64,000 nt of DNA, taken from NCBI GenBank assembly GCA_030052745.1, contig JANBVO010000005.1:1054001-1118000 (forward strand), given 5' to 3'. The notes under the pieces are model-generated. The model did no database searches. It worked only from the letters and a program-made list of their open reading frames with translations, and was not told where the DNA came from. The position numbers were made by a program, and so were the translations under genes. Shown in pieces: positions 42,856 through 52,059 of this stretch; the first letter of the stretch is position 1, and the number at the start of each line of letters is the position of its first letter. The stretch is from Pleurostoma richardsiae (lineage: Eukaryota > Ascomycota > Sordariomycetes > Calosphaeriales > Pleurostomataceae).

Positions 42856-43602
42856 TGCGTAACTTTATAGTAACAGAGGAAGCCCACAGGCTCGCACGCT
42901 GAGCAGTAGACAGAGATGCTCTCTCACGCGGACCTCAGGAGAATATATAGTCTGTTCATCATCACCCTTATTCCCCTTCCCGTGCATCTCCGACCTTCCA
43001 TATTTAGGGATGGGTGAACGGTTCATTCGCCGGTGATAATAATCCACCAAACAGCCTCTGTCGTTTCGAGTTACGGGGTCACTCGATCATGGTGCGGCGG
43101 CGGAGGCGTATAAGCGCAGCAGTTATAGTAGGGGATCTCTCGGCAGAGCGGTCAATTCCCGGACGGGAGACAGTGTGCAGCGGGTAAAAGGGCGATCCCC
43201 GCCTACATGCTGTGGGCGGAAGGTGGCATGGGGCTGTGGCTCCGAGATCCTCGAATGCGACCTAAAACAGGGGGAATATCGTGTTCCTCAAGATCGTTCT
43301 CATCGAACGGTCGGCTCCGACATACCCAGGGGCTCGCCCATTGGCAGATGGAGAATCGAAGTATTCGGGTTGTGATCTTCACTCGGGGCTTTAAACCACT
43401 TCGTATTGCATCAAGATGAGCCGAATATGAGAGAGACTCATCTACGCTCCGCCCCTTCAACTTGGAGCAGCCATGCATCGAGAGTGGGTGGGTGGGTGTC
43501 TTGGCTGGGCCGGAAAAAGTGTGTCAAGGTCTCTTAAGCATTAGTTCGGGAGCGGCTAATCACCGACCAAGCTTGGTGTTAACACCGAGACCTTGCAAAC
43601 TG
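42856..43602. other. Intergenic
   Basis: Upstream of the GH16 gene and of tRNA-Tyr. A GGGT-repeat tract lies near 43483-43499; otherwise nothing recognised. Confidence 0.55.
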
Positions 43603-43690
43603 CTGTCCTTGGTCTAGTTGGTTTATGGCGTCTGACTGTAATCGTTCAATTGTAATCAGAAAGTCCCTGGTTCGATTCCGGGAGGACAGA
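43603..43690 (+). tRNA. tRNA-Tyr (anticodon GUA), intron-containing
   Basis: Acceptor strands CTGTCCT and AGGACAG pair completely, giving the C1-G72 pair that marks eukaryotic tRNA-Tyr; discriminator A. The D arm follows TGGTCTAGTTGG. The anticodon stem TCTGA/TCAGA encloses the loop CTGTAA with anticodon GTA at 43638-43640. A 13-nt intron lies at 43642-43654. The T arm is CCTGG-TTCGATT-CCGGG. Confidence 0.95.
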
Positions 43691-43697
43691 AGCTTCA

Positions 43698-43704
43698 TTT
43701 TTTT
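43698..43704 (+). terminator. Pol III terminator (T7) of tRNA-Tyr
   Basis: Run of seven T beginning eight bases after the discriminator base. Confidence 0.8.
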
Positions 43705-43952
43705 GCTGTTTATATGGAATATGTCATCATTTTTGCTTCTTCCCTGCCAGCCCGCTGCTATTCCTTGGTGTCGTCGAGCACACTTTCCATCCGGATTCTC
43801 GCAGGGTTGGGTTTTTTATTTAGTCAAGTATGAGTGAGATTCCACGTGCTTACCAAATGGAGTTTTGAGCAATTATCTGCCGCCTGGCAGGGACATTGTC
43901 TTTGAAGACTCTCGACTTCTCAATAGCAGATTACAGGCACTCGTATGTCTCA

Positions 43953-44815
43953 TCATGCCTCGGTCGTTGCAATAAGGATACTCCCCAGCCCCTCTATCTG
44001 GCTCAGGAATGGTGAGTGGCCGCTCTCCAAGGTGAACTCGCCCAGCTCGCCCTCGAATGGGCGCGTGTCGCCTTCCTTGGCGGCGTCCTTGACCTTCTTC
44101 ACCATGAACTTCTGGTACACCAGCGGGAGGGCGCGGTCCAGCGTTGTGTAGATGTACGTAGACGGCACCTCCCCCCACCCTGGCATCGTGACGGCCGTCC
44201 TGAAGCAGGAGATGGGATGCTTCCCCAGCATCGCCCCGTACTTGGCACGCTCCGCCTCCGGGACGTCGTGATAGAAGGACTCCGGTGACAAGTCTTTGGG
44301 GGTGGTGTACGGCGGCTGCGAGAGGGTTAGCGGATGCATCCTGCGGTGCGGCGTCCTGCGCGGTATGAGGGACTCACTACGACGGTCCAGTATTGCGCAA
44401 GTTGCGGCGGGTTCTCCGTCACGCCGCTCGTGGCGCTGCTGGTACTCTCGCCTTCCAGGGGCGCGTGAGCCGCGATGAAGACAAGCCGTCTGATCCTTCC
44501 CGATCCGGCAGCTGGTGTCTCCTCTTTCCGCCGCCTGGCGAGGAGCTTGCCGACTGCCTCGATCCCCACCAAGCCGCCGTACGAGTGCAACACGACGACG
44601 GCATCCCTGCCCGAGTCGATGACGGCGGCGGTTGCGTCGAGCACGGCGTCGATGTCTTGCTGCGCGGACTCTACCACCGGGTCCGAGTCGACGCTGGGTA
44701 GGGTGACGTCGACCGAGGGGTAGCCCAGGCCGGCGAGGTGCTGCATCAGGGGCTCAAAGCTTGCGGGGCGGTGCCACGCGCCGGGAACGAAGATGAAAGT
44801 CGGCTTGTCTGCCAT
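43953..44815 (-). CDS. Alpha/beta hydrolase, small cytosolic type
   Basis: Two exons: 44815-44378 and 44315-43953, with a 62-nt intron (donor GTGAGT, acceptor CGCAG), giving 266 aa. The start MADKPTFIFVPGAWHRP gives the first strand and the oxyanion-hole region (VPGAWH). The nucleophile elbow is HSYGG, with Ser as nucleophile. A later VFIAAHAPLEGES and a C-terminal SGHSPFLS supply the likely catalytic histidine (GHSPF is typical). The Asp between them is probably near residue 230. The lid region contains FYHDVPEAERAKYGAML. This pattern fits the fungal AB hydrolase-1 subfamily related to plant methylesterase/salicylate-binding esterases, often involved in small-molecule ester or lactone hydrolysis. 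Substrate unknown. It is divergent from the flavin-reductase-like gene. Confidence 0.88.
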
Positions 44816-46276
44816 TGCTGCAGCCTGTGCACCGTGATGCTCGGGCTCGAGAGGCAGAGAAGTAAACGGCACGGCAGGCTCGAACCCCAAAGTCTCGTTC
44901 TCTGGTGATGCTCGAATGTAGTCCTTGTGGTATTACTCCGTCAAAGTCTCTGCGAAGGGTGAATCCTTCACCTTTCGGCCTGTCTCTCTTTCAACCTCGA
45001 GGGAGGTGGAGGCTTATATGGACGTCCCAACTCGGCCCTCCATTCTCGATGACATTCCACATCGTACAGGGCCGCATCCTGATTCCTTCAGCTACGAAGT
45101 TTGCCTCGCCTATGTTCGCATCCGCCAGTCAGCCGTAGTGCCCCAACCTTCACTGACGCCCCATGGTGGTGCCGCTGCTGCTAGTCCCAACCGTGAAGCC
45201 TTCGACCATTTGCGGAAGTTTTTATCATCAGCTTGCATGCTCGTACTCCTGCGCACCAATCAATTGTGTAGGACCTGTCGGACCAGCCCGGTAGGGCTGG
45301 CTTACGAGTTACCGCTTCTTCGGTATTAAGATCCCATTATTAATGCGATTCTATCCCCGTTTTGCTTCCCAGGCCGGCTGACATTATCTCTCTGAACTGT
45401 CTTGCTTGACGGGATAATGTGAATCGCCATTGTATTCAGCTCCTAATCTACCTAGAGTACACTTGATCTTTCGGTGCGCGAGTGGACAATGGCTTCAATG
45501 GGCTGTCCCGTTCAACAGTATCTTATTACTCCGTACTTGGCACTCCTCGTAGCCGTCAAGGTTGTCGGATGACCAATGCATTGTCGGATTCAGCAAGTGA
45601 AAGCAAGAGATGAGATCAAAGAAACGTGCAGCAACCGGGACCATTTGCCCTCTCTAGTATCTGGAGACGAGGAGTGAAATAGATAGATGTACGGGTACAT
45701 GGCATGGCATATAAACAAGGCATCCCGTGCCGATGAAAATTGCAGCTCTTACCAAGCATATCAGAGCCCGTTACCAGTGTACCACTTACAACGGAAACCG
45801 GCCCTTGTACGATGGAGATATGCAGTTCTTCGACGTCTACAGAGGACTTACTTTGTCCCTCCAGGTTCTCTTGCAGACACGCTTACACGGCCTTGACTTG
45901 CTAAGCCAGCAAATCCAGTCGGCAAACTTGAGAGCCTGGCACCTACTGACACGCCAGAGTGTCTATACCAGTGAGCTTATCAGCATGCCCTTAGCAACCA
46001 GATCTCGTATGGCGCAAGTATCTGCGCTTTCAGGAGCAGCATCCATCGCATGAAGCTCTTTGGAATCCACGCTCACAGCGGGGCGTTATCGCCGTTGGCA
46101 GTCCCCCACACAATCTTATCGCCGCTCTCATTGCATCATCAGTCCCGCAAAGGGGTCCCGCAATGGGTGCTGTCCCGCCGTCCGCTGGGCGACCACGCAG
46201 ATGCACATGAGCTGCTGGTGAAGGTCCTTACATATATAAGGGGTCCCAAGCTCGTTCCCATGGGCCACCCGTCCGC
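44816..46276. other. Divergent intergenic region
   Basis: 1.46 kb between the starts of the hydrolase and flavin-reductase-like genes; holds both promoters. Contains ATTACTCCGTAC near 45525. Short frames in this region have no recognisable sequence. Confidence 0.55.
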
Positions 46277-47472
46277 ATGCCCGCCCGAATCCCTCGCAGT
46301 CCTGCTCCTCTGTCGCGCAAGCTCGTGCGGAACCTGAGCGCCGCCAACCCCGCGCCCCTTCTCCTCTTTCCCTCGAGACGCCCGCTCAGCCAGACCGCCG
46401 CGATGAGCCTCTCCGAGTCCGAGATCAAGCGCAACCCGCACGGGAATTTCAAGGCCGTCGAGGCCTCCCGCCCGGCCTGGGACCGCGCCGCCGGTCCGCG
46501 CTACACGCAGACCCCCTCGCCCTCGTGGACCCTCGGGGCCGGCGCCAACGACCTCGCCGCATCGGACCACGACCAGTCCCCCCCGGCACACGTCGCCATC
46601 GACCCGTACGAGGACGGCCGCCCCCGCGCGCTCAACTACAAGCTGCTCATCTCCGCCATCGTGCCGCGGCCCATCGCCTTCGTCTCGACGCGCTCCGCCG
46701 ACGGCTCCACCACCAACCTGGCGCCCTTCTCCTACTTCCAGATGATCGGCTCCGACCCGCCCCTCTTCGTCATCGGCTTCGCCTGCCCGCTCGACCGCTC
46801 GGGCACCGCCGAGGGCCCCTCGCGCAGCAAGGACACCCTGCGCAACCTGCTCGACACGGGCGAGTGCGTCGTCAACATCATCTCGGAGCACTTCGTCGAG
46901 GCGGCCAACGCCGGCAGCGCGGACGCGCCCTTCGGCGCCAGCGAGTGGGCGCTCGGCGGGCTGACGCCCGCGTACGACTGCCGCGACGTGCGGTGCGCGC
47001 GGGTCAAGGAGGCGGTGTTCAGCGTCGAGGCGAAGCTCGAGAGCGTGCGCGAGTTCGAGAGCCGCGCCGTGCCGGGGCGCAAGACCTCGACGATGGCGAT
47101 CGTGGAGGGGACGAGGTTCTGGGTCCGGGAGGACGCGATCAACGAGGAGAGGAGCATCGTCGATCCTGCGGTGAGTTTTTCTCTTCCCTCCCCCCCCCGG
47201 GTCCATCCGCCTTCCGTCTCTGCGGCTTGCTGCGCTCGACGGTGGCTTGGGTCTGAAACAAGATTGTGCTGACATCCATCTTTCTTCTCTTGAAACAGGT
47301 CCTACGCCCAATCAGCAGGTTAGGCGGCATCACCTACGCCCGGCTGATGGACATGTTCGAGCTGCCGCGGCCCAATTTTGAGAAGGACGTCGGCGGCCAG
47401 GAGGGATACGAGAAGCTTGAGAAGGAGAGGGGCGGCATCGACCACCCTAGAGCGACCAACGGGAAGGCATGA
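46277..47472 (+). CDS. Flavin-reductase-like (FMN-binding) protein
   Basis: Two exons: 46277-47170 and 47299-47472, joined in phase 0, giving 355 aa. The first 42 residues are rich in Arg/Ser/Pro with few acids and resemble a mitochondrial presequence; a second ATG at MSLSESEIK could give a cytosolic form. The core reads LNYKLLISAIVPRPIAFVSTR, then NLAPFSYFQMIGSDPPLFV, LLDTGECVVNIISEHFVEAAN and RFWVREDAI. These are the FMN-binding split-barrel motifs of flavin-reductase-like/NimA-type proteins. The tail after the intron reads LRPISRLGGITYARLMDMFELPRP, a conserved end. Such proteins bind FMN and may reduce flavins or act as oxidoreductases; the reaction is not known for this fungal subgroup. 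Very GC-rich codons create long false antisense frames here. Confidence 0.92.
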
Positions 47473-48049
47473 TGGTTTCCCGCGGCGAGCACAAGGAAAT
47501 CATATAGATGGGAGTTCTCTGTCGATGGACGGTGCTCGAAATGTCATTTATATTAGAACGTCGGGGTGCATGATGACAGTCTAGAAGGCCGTAAGCTGAG
47601 CGGCCACTTAGAACAGCAGATATATATATATTGCATCGATATGTGGGCGTCAGCTCACATAATCGCAGCCTCAAGGTTCTCCGGGCCACACGAGTCACCA
47701 AAATAGGCACCGATGAACCGTTGAAGCATGTGTTATTACAGACAGCCAAGACAACCAACAACACCGCAATCTGGTATCTCTTTCATAACGTACACAGAGT
47801 AAGGAAATTCTAAGCCGACGCCCCAGTAGCCGCCTGACCCCATGCAACCGCGACAAGACAGAAACGTATACAATGAAAAGAAGCTCTCATGGCCGAGGCC
47901 ATTGACTAAATAGCGTGCCTCCCCGAATATCAGCTCAGTTGCCCGTGCGCCATGCGCCATGCGCCACGCACCATGCCGTTATACACCGCAGCCCGACATC
48001 GATAAAGGAACAGTCACCCCTCCAAGGCAAAACGACGCAGAAGTTGGTA
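47473..48049. other. Intergenic, between convergent genes
   Basis: 3' flanks of the flavin-reductase-like and phosphodiesterase genes. No coding or RNA signal seen. Confidence 0.6.
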
Positions 48050-50356
48050 TCAGAAGAAGTAGTCCTTCCCTGCCTCCGAGATGACAAACTTGCATCCAAG
48101 TCCCGCGGTAGCTGCAGCCTCAAGCAGCTCGGCGAGGATCGTCTCGCCCACAGGCACGTCGTTGCACGGTTTCTGCTTGACGTGGATGATGACCACCGTC
48201 AAGTCCTGCAGCTCCAGCTCCGCGGGTATGCCGTCGGCGGCGACGGCGCCAGGATCGCCGCTCCCGCCGTCGGTTCCGGCGCTAGCGGACCGCTTGCGCT
48301 TCTTGCCACCTTTCGCCAACATGGAGGCGGCCGCCGCCGCAGCTTCGGGGTCGCGGGCAATCTTGACCTCGCTCGCGAGAGCGGCCATCTCCTCGACGAG
48401 GAAGCGTGGCGTGAGGTGGCCGAAGAGCAGGTCCTCGGGCTGGGAATTGTCGTAGCTGCACTCGATGAAGATGGCGGCCAGCTTCCCGGCCACGACCTTG
48501 GGCGCCGCCTCGCACCAGAGCTGCCGGTTGCGCGGGCTGAGGCTGATGCTGTCGGACTCGACGTCGCCGAAGATGAGTATCTCGCGACCCGTGGCGAGGT
48601 CGCGGATGAAGTACGCGCTGCTGTCGTATACGCAGATGCTCTCCAACGGGCTGGCCGGGCTGTTGGTTACGTCTGCAACGCTGGAGCGGCGCGAGTCCTG
48701 CTGAGACTGCGACTGCTGCAGTAGACCTAGGCCTGTACCTGAGGACCTCTGGGGACGGTAGGTTCGAGGACTGTGCGGGCTGTGGATGCCTACGTCTGCC
48801 ATTCCGGAGCCAATGGATGCGTCGACACTGCCGTACCGCGAAGTCGCTCCGCTGCCCCGGTGGGAGTGTTTTTCGATGCAGTGGCCGTGGCTGACACCCC
48901 AGATTTTGACGGACAGGCCGTCGCTCAGCTCCACGTAGCCGCGGCCCTCGCCGTCACCGATCGCGGGCGAGCCGCCGTCCACGAGGCGCATGTACGTCAC
49001 CAAACCAGCGCCATTGTTCTCGTCAGACAGGTTCGGCCATATGACATTGTTGAAAATGTGGTTCTTGAAGGCAGCGATGGTCGACGGGAGGCCAGCGAGC
49101 CGCTTCGGCCGCGAGCCTGCAATGCCGGCGGTGTTTACCACGAAGCCGGCGATGTGGTCTAGGTGCGGATGGGTGATGAGGTAGGTGTCGATAAGCTTGC
49201 AGTGGATATAGGTGGCATTGGCGGCAGGAGAGGCCGATTCCACCTCTAGGCCCTTGAAAGGGCCGCTTTCGATGGTGTACGGCAAAGGGGGGCCCCCTTT
49301 CTCGCCCAGCGATGCTGGTTGCGTTTGCTCTAGGATGCGTGTGATTGCGCTGAGGTGCACGCCGGCGTCGACAGCCACGATGGAGCTCTTGCTCCATTTC
49401 GATGATAGTGAGCGGACTAGAAAAGCAGTAGTGTTTGCTTCTTGAGGCCCGCCGCCGGATCCCTGGTGGTTGCCGGAATTCAGGTCAGCTTCTTGCGACG
49501 GCGTGATGTTGTCATGGTGGGATGAGAAACGCTCTGTCACAGGGATGCACGGAGAGAGAGAACAAAGAAAACTTAGGGGAAAAGAAAGCGCAAGAAACAA
49601 AAGACGTAGCACTACTGTCGCCGTCGATAGCCTCAGCAACCCTCAAGAAAAGAAAGGATGCGCCAGCACGTATTCCGAGGCGGAGTAGACGTCCTCTCCG
49701 AGGACAATCGCTGGCTGAGGCTACTGTGACAAACAATCACGGCGACAGCGACTCATGCTAAGAAGGTGCCAAGGCAGCGGGTTAATCATCAATGAATTTA
49801 GGGGACCCTTGACATTGACGGCCGCCGCATGCACAAGCCAAGGAAGGGTAAGGGTGTCTTTGTTCCTGGATGACAGCAGAACAATGGACAGACGTACACA
49901 ACAGAAACACTGATGGTGGCCCGGGAAAGTGACCAGTCAGACTGGGTCCGAGCGACTGTGCGACATCACCCAACTCGGGGAGATGATGAGTGCCAGCCCA
50001 GCGAGCAACTCGCGATGCTTCGAGACCTTGTCTTTGGTGCGGAGGGCTGGAATTGGAAGAAAAAGCAATGAGGAACAACAAACAAGTGCGAAGAGAGGAG
50101 GGAAGACCATCGATCCAATGGGAGACGCGCGCGTGCGGGCGGCTTGCATCTCGCAGCCCCGTCCTGAGGAATGGAAGCCTTCTAGAAGCCCGGCACTTGC
50201 GGACGAGACTGGGGATGATGTATGTGGAGGAGGAAAACGGGGAAGCAAGCACGCGAGCGGTACTCAAGGAAGCCCGAGGTGACTTACGAGCACAATGACC
50301 TGGATCACCGGCGATGGAGCCGCCGCGGCCCCATCGCTTCCAGATCCGCCCTCCAT
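48050..50356 (-). CDS. PDE1: Low-affinity (class II) cAMP phosphodiesterase
   Basis: Two exons: 50356-50288 (23 codons) and 49462-48050 (471 codons), giving 493 aa. The 825-nt intron has donor GTAAGT, branch CTGAC and acceptor CCAG. Splicing joins IQVIVL to GSGGGPQEANTTAFLVRS, the conserved N-terminus of class II phosphodiesterases. This explains why a frame-only start at 49639, with its signal-peptide-like residues, is wrong. The zinc motif THPHLDH lies at about residues 120-126, followed by SHGHC, the segment SSAYFIRDLA, EILIFGDVES and FIECSYDNSQPEDLLFGHLTP. Class II enzymes hydrolyse cAMP and damp PKA signalling, which in fungi affects growth, conidiation and infection structures. A low-complexity Ser/Arg insert and an Ala/Lys-rich insert (AAAAAASMLAKGGKKRKRS) separate the conserved blocks. 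Confidence 0.95.
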
Positions 50357-52059
50357 GGCCCTCCTGTGAGGCTGCGATTGTGCGCGAAGCTTGCAGCCGG
50401 GAGAGGTGCAGATCGTGAGAAGATGCGTATAGGAATGGCGCTCGACTTGCGCAGAGACAATGTAACTAGTACGTAGGTAGATGCGCAGGCTGGCGGGTAA
50501 CGACGCGCAGCCGGGCACGGAGAGGGCGAGGAGGCGGACAGTGAAAAAGAGGCCAAGCCCGTGGGCGGCTGCAAGTTCAACGGGATCCTTGGTGTTCCGT
50601 GGTGCCCCTGCGTGTGTGCTGGTTTCGCGCAATGCAGTAAGCCGGGTGGCTGTAAGACTGTGTCTCGGCGGGTAGCTGTGCTGAAGAGTCGCGATAACGG
50701 TCTGTGTGTATGATGACTGCGGGAGTGTGGCGTGGGAGGAGTGGTGACGATGTCGACGTCGCTTGTTTATACTTTTCTTTGCTTTGCTTTGCTTTGCTCC
50801 CAGTCCGCGCTTCCCACCGAAGCTAGCTGGGAGCGTCCGGGAAGGCGAGGCGGGACGAGTGTGAAAGAGTCAGGGACGACGGGAGAGATAACCGCTCCAG
50901 GTCGCCAATCTGCTGATACGCTAACCAACAAGCAACAACTCCTGGAGGCCTTTGCGATGCGATGCCCACTTGCGCCTGCCTCCCACGTGACGTTTGTTGG
51001 TGAGATTGGCGATAATGGAAGGGCTGCCTGGCAACTAAGCAGGTAGAGCCTCTAGGAGGGGCTTAGGCAGGTCGATAACATGTGAGGTGTGTCCGCCCAG
51101 TTCGCCTGCCACATCGCTCGCTCGGTCTGCCTGTCGTCGCGTTGCCCGTCGCTGCTGCCGTCATCCAAGATCGTCGGCTGTGATTAACAACAGGGCGCGC
51201 ATGTCCGCATAGGTATCAAAAGGTAAGGAATTCGTCAAGTCGGAGGGAGTAGGAACGGCTGTTGAAGACACAAAGGCCCCAATCTTCAACTTGGACAGTT
51301 GCGTCGAGGAAGTTGAAAGAGAGCGAGCGAGACCGTGGACTAAAGCGACCTTAAACCTTATATTCGACACGGCGAGAAGGCGAACGAGCCAGCACAGCTA
51401 AAGCCGCCGTCATCGTCAACGGCTCCCCTTCCTTCAGCTGCCCCTCCGCGGCTGTCAACTCGCGTGGTCCCTGGGGACAACCGAGGCGACCATGCGAGCT
51501 CCCAAGTACCTACCCCAGCTAACAAAGACGCTTTAGCTACTTCCAGCTACCTTGGCCCGCAGGCAAGTTATCCGACAGGCTGGTTGGCTTCGGCGCTCGC
51601 GGCCTCTCGGGCTCGCCGCTGCTCGGTCTACTGCAAGTCGTGCAGCGTTTCAACGACAGCGGCTCCACCCCTCCAACCCTGCTGCTGCCTCCCGACAGTT
51701 GCTGTGACTAATGTCAGGGGACTTTTCTTCGTTCGACAGACCTGCGTTATCCAGAGAAGGGGGGCACCACCTCGATGCTGCACCCTTTGTTGATCGACCA
51801 TGACGAACGTGTCGCCGTTTGCGTCTCTTTGTTGCCCTGGAAGGCCGAGTCGCTCTCTTTTGTTTGCTGTCGAGCACTGACGATACATTGCACGCCAATC
51901 ACATTTGCGCTTTGAGTCATAGTGTTGTTTGACTGAATTATGTTGCAATTATGTCTAGGTATGTCTAATCATCGCATATGGAAGCCAGGGGTATTACGCG
52001 CTGCCTCCAACTCCCGGCGGAAGACCGCTGTCAAACTCGAGCTGTACCGAGTCAAGAAC
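50357..52059. other. Intergenic
   Basis: Upstream of the phosphodiesterase and downstream of the next minus-strand gene. It holds a (CTTTG)4 tract at 50777 and short frames of no recognisable type. Confidence 0.55.
50777..50797. repeat. (CTTTG)4 microsatellite
   Basis: Four perfect CTTTG units, about 420 bp upstream of the phosphodiesterase ATG. Confidence 0.85.

Noticed and set aside
46525-47256. 243-aa same-strand frame in the flavin-reductase-like gene
   Set aside because: Arg/Pro-rich out-of-frame shadow of the true coding frame.
46139-47311. 390-aa antisense frame over the flavin-reductase-like gene
   Set aside because: GC-rich shadow frame, Arg/Gly/Asp-rich, no domain; the plus-strand gene is clear.
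49463-49639. Signal-peptide-like N-terminus of the phosphodiesterase frame
   Set aside because: It lies in the long first intron and starts at a non-conserved codon; the conserved N-terminus is in the 50356-50288 exon.
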